Shown here piece after piece: positions 53,869 through 62,300 of a DNA stretch of 64,000 bases (the first letter of the stretch is position 1; each line of letters begins with the position of its first letter). The DNA lies in NCBI RefSeq assembly GCF_003670115.1, contig NZ_QQTY01000003.1:248001-312000 (forward strand), given 5' to 3'. This stretch comes from Natronorubrum halophilum. GTDB taxonomy: Archaea; Halobacteriota; Halobacteria; Halobacteriales; Natrialbaceae. The notes under the pieces are model-generated. The model was not told where the DNA came from. It saw only the letters and a program-made list of their open reading frames with translations, and did not search any database. The translations under genes were made by a program, and so were the position numbers.

Positions 53869-53948
53869 GGCTCCGCGCCCTCTTCGGGATCCTCCCGCCG
53901 ATCGCGATACGGCCGCTGTCCGCGGCGTGAAAATCGTTGAGACCGACG

Positions 53949-54785
53949 TTACTCCGGCGGCGCGTCCCACTCCTCGCCGTCGTCCTGCGGATCGTAGCCG
54001 ATCCGCGCTCGAGCGTGCTCGAGGTCGTACCAGCGCCGGCGGTTGTCGCTGACGCCGCTGAAGATATCGAACTCGACGCTGTCGTCCTGCAGACAGCACT
54101 CGATCTGGTGGGCGAAGTCCCGGCGGGACTGCCAGGTCGCTTTCATCCGCGCGACCTCCTCCTCGTACTCGTCGCTGCCGCGCTCCCAGTCGCCCTCCGC
54201 GACGCCGATCTCGGCGTCGCCGTAGGGATGGTCGTACTCCTCGCTCCGGACGCTACAGATTCGGAGCGCGTAGAACCGCGTCGGAAACTTACCGCCCTCG
54301 ACGTAGTACCGGCCGAGATCCTCGCCGAAACTCTTGGACGCGCCGTAGTAGGAGTCGGGACGAACGGGGTCGGTGTGATCGAGGACGAGGCCGTAGTCGC
54401 GCTCGTAGATCTCGGGCAGGTTCTCGAGTTCGTACATCCCCATCACGTGGTTGGTCGAGCCGAAGACGACGGACTCGACCTCGGCCTCCCGGGCGGCCTC
54501 GAGGACGTTGTACATGCCGAGGATGTTCGGCTCGAAGATATCGCTCCAGTCGCCGTCGGTGTAGGGGTAGGCGGCGAGGTGGACGATCGCGTCCTGACCC
54601 TCGCAGGCCTCGCGGAGCGTCTCGTAGTCCGCGATGTCGCCGACGACCGTCTCGTACTCGGCGTAGGGACCGGCGTCCCGGTCCGATCGATTGTAGTACG
54701 TGAACTCGTACCGATCGTCGTCTTGCAAGTGATCGATGATTGCGGTACCGCACCGACCGTACGAACCGGTTACTAGTACGTCCAT
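53949..54785 (-). CDS. udh: Uronate dehydrogenase-like NAD-dependent epimerase/dehydratase family protein
   Basis: A 278-residue short-chain dehydrogenase. It has the NAD motif VTGSYGRCGTAI at the N-terminus, DIADYETLREACEGQDAIVHLAAYP, the VVFGSTNHVMGMYE segment typical of uronate dehydrogenases, and the catalytic YGASK. Such enzymes oxidise D-galacturonate or D-glucuronate to the aldarolactone. Its place among lactonase, sugar-acid dehydratases and a ketoglutarate-semialdehyde-type dehydrogenase fits the oxidative uronate pathway. The symbol is assigned by similarity only. Confidence 0.8.
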   Translation of the reverse strand: MDVLVTGSYGRCGTAIIDHLQDDDRYEFTYYNRSDRDAGPYAEYETVVGDIADYETLREACEGQDAIVHLAAYPYTDGDWSDIFEPNILGMYNVLEAAREAEVESVVFGSTNHVMGMYELENLPEIYERDYGLVLDHTDPVRPDSYYGASKSFGEDLGRYYVEGGKFPTRFYALRICSVRSEEYDHPYGDAEIGVAEGDWERGSDEYEEEVARMKATWQSRRDFAHQIECCLQDDSVEFDIFSGVSDNRRRWYDLEHARARIGYDPQDDGEEWDAPPE

Positions 54786-54834
54786 ACGCCTAGCCCTCGG
54801 GGACTCACCATCAAAATACCGGTCCCATCCGGGA

Positions 54835-55293
54835 CTACTGCATCACGAGGGTCACCGGACCGTCGAAGTTCAACAGGACGCGTTGGGCGACGTCGCCGAA
54901 GATCGCCTTCCCAGTCGGCGACCGCTTGCGACCGACGAGAAAGATGTGATCGCAGGCCAGTCGATCGGCCGCTGAGAGGATCTCGTCGTCGAGACCGCCC
55001 TCCTCGGTGACGATGCCTTCGACGTCTACGTCGACGTCTACGTCGCCGAGTACGTCGTCGCTGAACTCCCGAGCGAACTGCCGCGTCATGGACACTTCGT
55101 CGGTTTCCTTGAACGTCGTTCCCTCCATCTTCTCGACCCACTCGAGCGCGTCGACGCTCTCCTCGGCCGCTTCGGGGGTCGTCCACGCGAGGACGACGAG
55201 CTCGGCGGCCCCGTTCCGTGCGAACGCGCCCGCTTCGGCGAGAAGTTGTCTGTGCGTTTCCGTGTCGTCTACGACGACGAGTGCTCGCTCCAT
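54835..55293 (-). CDS. Universal stress protein (UspA family)
   Basis: A 152-residue UspA protein similar to that at 43274, ending LVGRKRSPTGKAIFGDVAQRVLLNF with the nucleotide-binding loop. A run of alternating Asp-Val residues (DVDVDVDVEG, 55013-55052) is encoded by near-perfect GACGTC repeats and could vary in length. It precedes the uronate dehydrogenase gene on the same strand with a 50-bp gap, so it may be cotranscribed with it. Confidence 0.87.
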   Translation of the reverse strand: MERALVVVDDTETHRQLLAEAGAFARNGAAELVVLAWTTPEAAEESVDALEWVEKMEGTTFKETDEVSMTRQFAREFSDDVLGDVDVDVDVEGIVTEEGGLDDEILSAADRLACDHIFLVGRKRSPTGKAIFGDVAQRVLLNFDGPVTLVMQ

Positions 55294-55372
55294 ACTGGTC
55301 GCGCCGGATGGCAGTCAGATAAAGCTACCTCCGGTCGCGGGCGTCGAATGAGTATCACGACGGCTTCGCCAG

Positions 55373-56506
55373 TCAGTCAGCGCGGTACCGTTCCAGCGCG
55401 TCGCGGTCGATTTCGATGCCCAGTCCCGGACTCTGCGGGACGTCGATGGTGCCGCCGGTCGGATCGAACGGCGTCTCGAGCAACTCGCTCCGCAGCGGGT
55501 TCTCGCTGCGATCGAACTCGATCACCATCGGTTCGGGGACGTTGCGCGTGTGGGGATAGCTCGAGATGCTCGCGCCGAACTGTACCGCGGCGGCCATGCC
55601 GACGGCACTGTTCCAGATGTGCGGCCTGACGGCGACGTTCTCGGTCGAGGCCATGCCCGCGATCAACCGCGCCTCCGAGAGGCCGCCACAGCGACCGAGG
55701 TTCGGCTGGACGATGTCGACCGTCCGATCGTCGATCAACTCTTTAAACTCGAATCGTCCGTAGTGGGCTTCGCCGGCGGCGATGGGGACATCGATCTTCC
55801 CGCGTAGTTCGCGGTATCCCGACCGGTTCTCCGGCGGGACGGGCTCTTCGATCCAGGCCACGTCGTACTCCTCGATGGCCCGTGCCGACTTGACGGCCTG
55901 GTGGGGACGATAGTTGCCGTTCATATCGACCATCAGATCGGCGTCGTCACCCATGATCTCCCGCGCCGTGCGCACGCGCTCGACGTCGGACTTGAGGCCC
56001 GCCCCGATCTTGATCTTCGCGGCGGTAAACCCCTCCTCGACGGCCTCGCGGATCGGCTCCGCGATCGGTCGATCCGCTTCGGTGAAGTACATCGTCGACG
56101 CGTAGGGAGTCAACTCCTCGCAACGCGTGCCGCCGAGCAGCCGGTGGACCGGCCGACCGACGCTCTTTCCGATGATGTCCCAGCAGGCGACGTCGATCGC
56201 GCTGACGGCGCTCTGGACGACCACGTCGCCGCCGAAGTGGTACGGATCGGTGTAGGACGTCTCGGCGAGCGATTCGACCTCGAAGGGGTCCATGCCGACG
56301 ACGTCGTCCACGAACATGGTTTCAATGGTCGCCGTCGCCATCGGCCCCGGCGCGAACGCCTCGCCCCAGCCGACGGTGCCGTCATCGGTCTCGAGGCGTA
56401 CCAGCGTCGTCCCGCGGTCGGTCCCGAAGCCTCGCGCGTCGCCGAGTCCGTGCCCGTCGGGGAGCGAGTGTGCGAGCGGAATCACCTGAACGTCCGTGAT
56501 CTCCAT
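55373..56506 (-). CDS. Enolase-superfamily sugar-acid dehydratase (mandelate racemase subgroup)
   Basis: A 377-residue enolase-superfamily enzyme. The capping domain (MEITDVQVIPLAHSL) is followed by a barrel with the acid/base lysine pair AAKIKIG, metal ligands in DMNGNY, WIEEPVPP and AAGEAHYG, and the histidine base in RPHIWNSAVG. The KxK plus His arrangement is that of the mandelate racemase subgroup, which includes galactarate, glucarate and gluconate dehydratases. The start at 56506 is used because upstream residues precede the domain. It is divergent from the DapA-family gene, an ideal pathway partner. Confidence 0.88.
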   Translation of the reverse strand: MEITDVQVIPLAHSLPDGHGLGDARGFGTDRGTTLVRLETDDGTVGWGEAFAPGPMATATIETMFVDDVVGMDPFEVESLAETSYTDPYHFGGDVVVQSAVSAIDVACWDIIGKSVGRPVHRLLGGTRCEELTPYASTMYFTEADRPIAEPIREAVEEGFTAAKIKIGAGLKSDVERVRTAREIMGDDADLMVDMNGNYRPHQAVKSARAIEEYDVAWIEEPVPPENRSGYRELRGKIDVPIAAGEAHYGRFEFKELIDDRTVDIVQPNLGRCGGLSEARLIAGMASTENVAVRPHIWNSAVGMAAAVQFGASISSYPHTRNVPEPMVIEFDRSENPLRSELLETPFDPTGGTIDVPQSPGLGIEIDRDALERYRAD

Positions 56507-56628
56507 AGCGAACCCGACAGACTCGCGTCCAATATAGCTTGCGTTGCACCGAGTGCGAGATCGCGAACGAGCCGAGCGGACCCAGGGATACATTCATCAC
56601 TTCGGTTCGTCGTAGTACCGACCACGAC

Positions 56629-57564
56629 ATGCCCAGAGCTGGCCTCAGAGTGCGTTTCCGAGACGTCGCATTCACCACCGCCGTGCCGTTCAGCGACGAC
56701 GGATCGGGCGTGCTGTTCGACGAACTCACCGACAACCTCGCGACGCAGTACGAGGCCGGCGCTCGCCTGTTCATCCCCTGTGGTAACACGGGCGAGTACT
56801 ACTCGCTGACCGACGAGGAGCGGATCGAGATCGTCGAGACCCACGTCGAGGCGACCGGCGACGAGGCGACGATCGCCGGCGGCGTCGCCGGCAGCCTCCG
56901 GGAGGTCGAACGACTCGCCGACGCCTACGAGGACGCCGGGGCGGACGCGATCATGGTGATGCACCCCGACCACACCTACCTGCACCAGCGCGGGTTGGCG
57001 AACTACTACCACCGGATCTGCGACGCGACCGACCTCGGTGTCGTCATCTACAAGCGCGGTCCCGAGGTTCCGCGGGACGTAATCGTCGACCTGAGCGAGC
57101 GCGAGAGCGTCGTCGCGGTGAAGTTCGCGGTGAACGACGTCAGGGAATTCTCCCAGACCGTCGCGGACGCACCCGGCGAGGTGACCTGGGTCAACGGGAT
57201 CGCAGAGCGGTACGCGCTCTCCTTTGCCATCGAGGGAGCGACGGGCTTTACCACCGGTCTCGGAAACTTCGCGCCAGCGGCGACGCTGGCGCTGTTCGAC
57301 GCCGTCGAGAACGAGAACTGGGAGGTGGCCCGATCGATCCAGCGTCTGCTGCGCCCGATCGAGGACCTCCGCGAGGAATCTGGCGAGGGGAACGCGCTCT
57401 CGGCCGCGAACAACGTGCCCGTCGTCAAGTACGGCATGGATCTCGCGGGGCACACCGGCGGACCGGTGCGCGACCCGCTGGTCGACCTCTCCGCGGACGA
57501 TGCGGTGCGCCTCGAGGAGTACTACGACCAACTCCAGTCGACACCGGTGCTGGAAACGGCCTGA
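56629..57564 (+). CDS. DapA-family keto-deoxy sugar acid aldolase/dehydratase
   Basis: A 311-residue TIM-barrel Schiff-base enzyme. It shows PCGNTGEYYSLTDEERI (phosphate/carboxylate loop), the tyrosine in GVVIYKRGP and the Schiff-base lysine in VVAVKFAVND, then WVNGIAERYALSFAIEGATGFTTGLGNF. Members include 5-keto-4-deoxyglucarate dehydratase (decarboxylating, giving 2-oxoglutarate semialdehyde) and 2-keto-3-deoxygluconate aldolase. The context favours the former. The ATG at 56629 was chosen because the preceding in-frame residues are antisense to the promoter of the divergent dehydratase. Confidence 0.87.
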   Translation: MPRAGLRVRFRDVAFTTAVPFSDDGSGVLFDELTDNLATQYEAGARLFIPCGNTGEYYSLTDEERIEIVETHVEATGDEATIAGGVAGSLREVERLADAYEDAGADAIMVMHPDHTYLHQRGLANYYHRICDATDLGVVIYKRGPEVPRDVIVDLSERESVVAVKFAVNDVREFSQTVADAPGEVTWVNGIAERYALSFAIEGATGFTTGLGNFAPAATLALFDAVENENWEVARSIQRLLRPIEDLREESGEGNALSAANNVPVVKYGMDLAGHTGGPVRDPLVDLSADDAVRLEEYYDQLQSTPVLETA

Positions 57565-57637
57565 GTTCGGACGCGCGGTCGACCGCTCGCGCCGACAGCG
57601 AACGGCGTCGAAACGAGAGCACTGGTTCTTCCGCGCC

Positions 57638-58882
57638 CTACTCGTCGTCGTAGCGGAACTCCGTCCACGGACCGTCGACGAACGAGTACTCCTCGATGAC
57701 GTCGAGATCGACATCGACGCCGAGTCCGGGCCCGTCCGGCACGGTCAGGTGGCCGTCATCGATTTCCGGCTGTCCTTCGATGATGTCGAAGGCGAGATCG
57801 AACGGGTACATTCCGGGATCGGTCTCCGCATCGGGGAGCGCCGGGTTGCCCTCGAAGATGGGATACTCGAGCAGTTGCACGTCCGGTGCCGCGGCGACGA
57901 GGTGGGCGTTGGCCTGCAGTCCGAGCCAGGTGCCGAAGTTGTGCGGGACGAACTCGACGTCGCGGCCGTCGCAGTACTCGACCGCGTCCCGGCAGCCGGT
58001 AAAGCCCTCGTGGTGGCGGACGTCGCCCTGCAGGAAGTCGACCGCGCCGGTCTTACCGAGTTCGACCAGCCCCGCCGGCGACTCCTCGCTCTCCCCGCCG
58101 GCCAGCGGCGCGCCGGTCTCGGCCAGTTCGACGTATCCCGCGTGGTCGTCGGGTTCGACCGGCTCCTCGATCCAGTAAGCGCCCCGTTCGGCGGCGTGTT
58201 CGACCAGTTCGCGGACGGTGTCGCGCCCGTACGCTTCGCCGAGCTTCCACCAAGTGTGGACGTCGAGCATGATCTCGATGTCATCGACCGCGTCGGCGAG
58301 CGAGTCGACCGTCCGGCGGTCGCCGTCGGGGCCGATCCCGGGTCGGTACTTGTAGCCGAAAAAGCCCTGTTCCTCGAGCACTTCGGCCTGTTCGACGTAC
58401 CCGTCCGGCTCCATGTACATCCCGGCGCTGGCGTACAGCGGCATCTCGGTCGTCGGCTCGGTCTCGTACTCCTCGGCCAGCAGTTCGTAGATCGGTGCGC
58501 CGACCTCCTTGCCGCGGATGTCGTACAGCGCGACATCGACGGCCGAGATCGCTTCCGTCCGAAGGTGAGCGGGGAGGTCCGCCGCCGCGATCAGGTCGTG
58601 GGCATCGGCGATCGCGTCGATCGACGCGCCCTCGAGCGCGTCGGCGACGGACTCCTCGATGACGTCGGCGAACGTCCCCTGCGAGTCGCCTTCGAAGTAC
58701 TCGCGCATCGCGGAACTGCTCGCGCCCGCGGTCGCGAATCCCTGGCGGCCGTCTCGAGTCTCCAGAACGACGAGAACGACGTCTCGCTTGCGGAGCCGCC
58801 GCACGCCGCCGAAGAACGGGCGTTCCTGTACCGGATCGATCGGAGAAGAGAGCGCGTACCCTCTCACGTCAGCGATATCCAT
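57638..58882 (-). CDS. Enolase-superfamily sugar-acid dehydratase
   Basis: A 414-residue enolase-superfamily protein, distinct from the one at 55373. Catalytic region: FFGYKYRPGIG (lysine-bearing strand), metal ligands in MLDVHTWW, WIEEPVEP and AGGESEESPAG, and the histidine in FVPHNFGTWLG. The start at 58882 (MDIADVRGYALSS) fits the capping domain and a TATA-like ATTATTTATATG about 30 bp upstream. It converges on the DapA-family gene. A fragment of a homologue survives at 62755. Substrate is probably an aldarate or aldonate. Confidence 0.85.
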   Translation of the reverse strand: MDIADVRGYALSSPIDPVQERPFFGGVRRLRKRDVVLVVLETRDGRQGFATAGASSSAMREYFEGDSQGTFADVIEESVADALEGASIDAIADAHDLIAAADLPAHLRTEAISAVDVALYDIRGKEVGAPIYELLAEEYETEPTTEMPLYASAGMYMEPDGYVEQAEVLEEQGFFGYKYRPGIGPDGDRRTVDSLADAVDDIEIMLDVHTWWKLGEAYGRDTVRELVEHAAERGAYWIEEPVEPDDHAGYVELAETGAPLAGGESEESPAGLVELGKTGAVDFLQGDVRHHEGFTGCRDAVEYCDGRDVEFVPHNFGTWLGLQANAHLVAAAPDVQLLEYPIFEGNPALPDAETDPGMYPFDLAFDIIEGQPEIDDGHLTVPDGPGLGVDVDLDVIEEYSFVDGPWTEFRYDDE

Positions 58883-59218
58883 AGTCAGCCTATTTGCACC
58901 CGGCCATATAAATAATGCGAGTGACTGATAGCGGGAAACCACCGCGTCGACGGGAGTGCCCTGACCACTCCTGCATTTTCAGCGCCTTCGTCGCTCCCGC
59001 ATCTAGCGCGATCGGCTCGAGCGCGACAGCGCTACGGTGACAGGTCGTACACGACTCGATCGCGCTGAACGCGACGACGAGTTTTCTGCCGTCGGGAATC
59101 GAAACCGCGGTCTGAACCGATCGCGTTAGAGAGCGGCTCTTCCGGTCGTGTTCGTCCAGTTCGTGTTCGATCGCGCTCGCTCCCATCGGCCTCGAAGGCG
59201 ACAGAATGACGTGGCGTG

Positions 59219-59396
59219 TTACCATTCCTTCTGTTCGCTAATCGGGAACAGATCCTCGAAAATCCGGCTGCTGTGAGTCTCCTCCCACTCGACCGGACGA
59301 GCGAGTCGACCGGATCTCGAACGCGCTTTTCCACCGTTGGCGATGCTACACCCGGAATCGCCCCGTTGTTCGGGGTGAATCGACCTGAGACGTCAT
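59219..59396 (-). pseudogene. Small frameshifted ORF with a strong ribosome-binding site
   Basis: GGAGGAAA directly precedes an ATG at 59396 (MTSQVDSPRTTGRFRV, then stop). One base out of frame, a coding-like stretch reads SIANGGKARSRSGRLARPVEWEETHSS and ends RIFEDLFPISEQKEW before a stop at 59219. Combining the two gives a protein of about 58 residues. No family is recognised. The strong Shine-Dalgarno sequence is unusual here, as most starts in the window look leaderless. Confidence 0.3.
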
Positions 59397-59514
59397 TTTC
59401 CTCCTGCGAATTCGCCGTATTCCGAGTTTGTGGGCCGTGAACCCGAGTTATTCGGTGCACGTGCGGATGACTCTCCAGCCACTCGATCCTAGATACTCTT
59501 TCGCATACGACGTA

Positions 59515-59536
59515 TTTACAAACGTATGTCTGTAAT
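59515..59536. repeat. 22-bp palindrome, copy 7
   Basis: TTTACA AAC GTAT GTC TGTAAT, first of a tandem pair 27 bp apart (centre to centre), about 140 bp before the ThuA gene. Confidence 0.5.
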
Positions 59537-59541
59537 CTCTT

Positions 59542-59563
59542 TTTACAGCAGTACTACTGTAAC
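59542..59563. repeat. 22-bp palindrome, copy 8
   Basis: TTTACA GCA GTAC TAC TGTAAC, second of the pair. It carries the GTAC core and nearly perfect outer arms, and lies about 110 bp before the ThuA start. Confidence 0.55.
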
Positions 59564-59674
59564 GTTCGCGAGGGGTGAATAGGTGGGTCGCGATCGCTGC
59601 TCCTGTCCCGGCCACTCGACACAAGCGACCCGCGATCCCGGAAACTTATCACCGCTCCCGACGACCCATCGCGT

Positions 59675-60400
59675 ATGACCCTTCGCGTCACGGTTTGGAA
59701 CGAGAACGTTCACGAGCGAGAGGAGCCAGCGGTCGCCGAGCGGTACCCCGACGGGATCCACGGGGCGATAGCGGACGCACTCGAGGGCGACGAACGCGTC
59801 GTTCGGACGGCCACGCTCGAGGAACCCGACAACGGCTTGTCCGAAGACGTCCTCGCGAACACCGACGTCCTCGTGTGGTGGTCTCACTGCGCGAACGACG
59901 AGGTCGACGACGACGTCGCCGAACGCGTCGTCGATCGGGTTCACGAGGGGATGGGCTTCGTTCCGGTCCACTCCGGAAAGAACTCGAAGCCGTTCAAACG
60001 GCTGATGGGAACGACCTGTAACATCAAGTACCGTCATAGCGGCGAGACGGAACGGCTCTGGGTCGCAGACCCCGGTCATCCGATCGTCGACGGCCTCGAG
60101 GAGTCGTTCGAGATCCCAAAGACGGAGATGTACGGCGAGCCGTACGACGTTCCGGAACCCGACCGCACCGTCCTCATCTCGTGGTTCGAGGGCGGCGAAG
60201 TGTTCCGCTCCGGCGTCTGTTACCGCCGCGGCCGCGGTCACATCTTCGCGTTCCGCCCGGGTCACGAGGCGTACCCGATCTTCTATCAGGATGAGGTTCG
60301 GACAGTGCTCGATAACGCCGTCCAGTGGGCGGCCCCGACCGACGGAAGCGAGGCGATCTGGGGCGAGGTCGAACCGATCGAATCGCTGGACGGCGACTGA
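59675..60400 (+). CDS. ThuA-domain protein (trehalose-utilisation family)
   Basis: A 241-residue ThuA-like protein with a class I glutamine-amidotransferase-type fold. Matching segments are [21 protein letters not shown] and IHGAIADAL at the N-terminus, [36 protein letters not shown] (the pocket motif), GHPIVDGL and [18 protein letters not shown]. Members occur in sugar-catabolic operons with Gfo/Idh/MocA enzymes and are thought to act in ketosugar metabolism. A TATA-like element is about 28 bp before the ATG. It stands alone and precedes the Tat-lectin gene. Confidence 0.88.
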   Translation: MTLRVTVWNENVHEREEPAVAERYPDGIHGAIADALEGDERVVRTATLEEPDNGLSEDVLANTDVLVWWSHCANDEVDDDVAERVVDRVHEGMGFVPVHSGKNSKPFKRLMGTTCNIKYRHSGETERLWVADPGHPIVDGLEESFEIPKTEMYGEPYDVPEPDRTVLISWFEGGEVFRSGVCYRRGRGHIFAFRPGHEAYPIFYQDEVRTVLDNAVQWAAPTDGSEAIWGEVEPIESLDGD

Positions 60401-60544
60401 TCGCCGCCCAACCGGACCGAATTCGTGCCTTCATCGCTCGTTTCGTCAGCTGGTCGCTCGCCGCTATTGTGTCTATCAAATTTAATTCCTATAATATAAT
60501 TTTTGCTAGAATAGTCTGTTCGTTGTCGATTGAGGTGCGATACC

Positions 60545-61054
60545 ATGAGACAAACAAGACGAACCTATCTAAAAGGAACGGCAGTATCGGCACTGATCGG
60601 AACCGGAGCGTTAAGCGGTCTCAGCGGGTCGGCGATGGCCCAACTCGCCAGCGCTTCCCAGTTCGGAATCGATGACGGGTTCGCGGACACGTCGTGGCTC
60701 GACGACGGCGTCGACGTCTACCGGATCACCGAACCCACACGCGCGGCCGTCGAGGAGGGCAGTTCGCCGCCCGACGGCGGTAACGGCGACGACGGCGACA
60801 CCGGCGGTCTGATCTCGACCGGCACCTACGAAATCACGAACGTCAACAGTGGGCAACTGCTCGAGGTCGCAAACGCCGAGACGACCGACGGAGCGAACGT
60901 CCAGCAACACTCCGACACCGGCCACGCAACCCAGCAGTGGTACATCGAGGAAACGGAGGACGGCGAGTATCTCCTCGAGAACGAAAACAGCGGCCTATTG
61001 CTCGAGGTCGCCAACGACGTCGACTATGATCTTTCGGCCAGCATCGTCACGTAG
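60545..61054 (+). pseudogene. Tat-exported ricin-lectin protein fused to an aldehyde dehydrogenase tail
   Basis: The Tat leader (MRQTRRTYLKGTAVSALIG) is followed by a short region with SQFGIDDGFADTSWLDDGVDVYR, a Gly/Asp linker and a ricin-type beta-trefoil repeat (GTYEITNVNSGQLLEVANAE, HATQQWYIEETEDGEYLL). At LLEVAND the sequence changes in frame to the C-terminal part of the aldehyde dehydrogenase (DVDYDLSASIV), then stops at a TAG where the dehydrogenase has CAG. The rest of the tail, ending TVYLNY at 61249, is untranslated. The catalytic domain originally attached to the lectin is unknown. Confidence 0.75.
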
Positions 61055-62300
61055 GACCTCACCGAGGCCAACGAGTTCGCCGAGAGCGTCGAGTCGGGTG
61101 TCGCGAAGGTCAACGAGAAGGCGGCCGCGATCGAGCTCCACACCCCCTTCGGCGGCTACAAGGGGTCCTCGACGGACACCTATCGCGAACAGGGCGACGC
61201 CGGGCTGGACTTCTTCACGTCGATGAAGACGGTCTATCTGAACTACTAGACGGTCGCCATCGCCGTCCCATAGCAAACGGATTTTCTCGTGCCGGCCCTC
61301 ACGGACCGGTCGTTCGCGACGTAGCGGCTGTACTCGCGCCCGTGAGTTCGGAGACGGCCGTTCACTCGCCGCCAAGGCGGGTCGGCGGGACGATCCCGGG
61401 GTGGCCGAGTCGGAGGCGGTCGCCAACCTCGACCTCCTCGATGACGCGCGGGTACTCCCAGGGCGTGGCTGCCTTCGAGAGCGCGCCCGGGTCTGCCTGT
61501 ATCGACCGCCACCGTCGCCAATGGGTCGGCACCAACCGGTCGATCCCGACGGCGTTCGCGGCGTCGATCACGTCCTGTGTGTTGTTGTACAGCTTCCGGC
61601 GGATGATGTCGCCGTCGTCTAGGAGACGAGCCGTCGTCCCGTACGACAGCATCCCCATGTCGACGTCGAACTCCTCGCCAACCTCGTGGAAGGCCTCGCA
61701 GGGACGGTTGTCGCCGCCGTGGAAGATCGCCCCCTCCTCGTGCTCGAGCACGTAGGTGACGCTTCCGTCGGCGTCGGGATCGCGGCCGTCTCGCACGTGG
61801 ATCGTCAGATCGCCGATCTCGTAGGTGTCACCGGGTTCGACGACGATCTGCTTCTCCTTGAGGACGTCGCTCACGTCGTGGTTCTCGTAACACTCTGGCG
61901 GCGCGTACACCGATCCGCCGTGCTCGAGCAGGGGGCCGAACGAGGGCGGCCAGAAGTGGTCGCGGTGGTCGTGCGTGCAGAACACGGCGTCGCAGGCCTC
62001 GGCCCACTGCGGTTCCATCGGCACCGGCAGCATCCGCGCGATGTACTCACGGTCCCGTTCGGTGCTGAAGTACGGGTCGATGAAGATCGTCGTTTCGCTC
62101 GTCCTGATCGCCCAGCCGGTCACGCCGAGGAACCACAGGGAGACACCCTCGACCGGCGACCCGTAGAGCTCCTCGCGGGCCCACCACTCGCCCCAGTCGC
62201 TGTTGATCGTCATCGACTCACCCGATAATCTGTACTGTAGGCCTCACTGTTGCGATCCATGCGAAACCGTTCCGCTCGGCGGTGCGTAAACCTTTCGGCG
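61001..62300. repeat. Segmental duplication, copy 2 (ALDH tail plus MBL gene)
   Basis: Counterpart of 52501-53868. The dehydrogenase part is degenerate (in-frame TAG at about 61052-61054), whereas the UlaG-like gene is intact. The left junction falls inside the identical stretch CTCGAGGTCGCCAACGACG, which also happens to encode LEVAN in the lectin. Confidence 0.8.
61362..62213 (-). CDS. UlaG-like metallo-beta-lactamase-fold hydrolase
   Basis: A 283-residue MBL-fold enzyme with the metal-binding CTHDHRDHFWPPSFGP, the FIDPYFSTERDREYIARM substrate segment, IFHGGDNRPCEAF and the terminal THWRRWRS motif. It belongs with the UlaG/lactonase-like branch, which includes L-ascorbate-6-phosphate lactonase, so hydrolysis of a sugar lactone is plausible. 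It is the intact copy of the frameshifted gene at 52930. Confidence 0.87.
   Translation of the reverse strand: MTINSDWGEWWAREELYGSPVEGVSLWFLGVTGWAIRTSETTIFIDPYFSTERDREYIARMLPVPMEPQWAEACDAVFCTHDHRDHFWPPSFGPLLEHGGSVYAPPECYENHDVSDVLKEKQIVVEPGDTYEIGDLTIHVRDGRDPDADGSVTYVLEHEEGAIFHGGDNRPCEAFHEVGEEFDVDMGMLSYGTTARLLDDGDIIRRKLYNNTQDVIDAANAVGIDRLVPTHWRRWRSIQADPGALSKAATPWEYPRVIEEVEVGDRLRLGHPGIVPPTRLGGE

Larger units (their letters stand above)
58883..59674. other. Spacer with a paired palindrome and one small frameshifted ORF
   Basis: No intact gene. The segment contains the frame relic at 59219-59396, the two 22-bp palindromes at 59515 and 59542 and, near 59641, a TATA-like GAAACTTATCAC for the ThuA gene. 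Confidence 0.5.

Noticed and set aside
43925-61280. Exact 16-bp repeat GTCCCATAGCAAACGG at 43925 and 61265
   Set aside because: By a rough estimate, one exact 16-bp match is expected by chance in a window of this size, and the flanks do not align.
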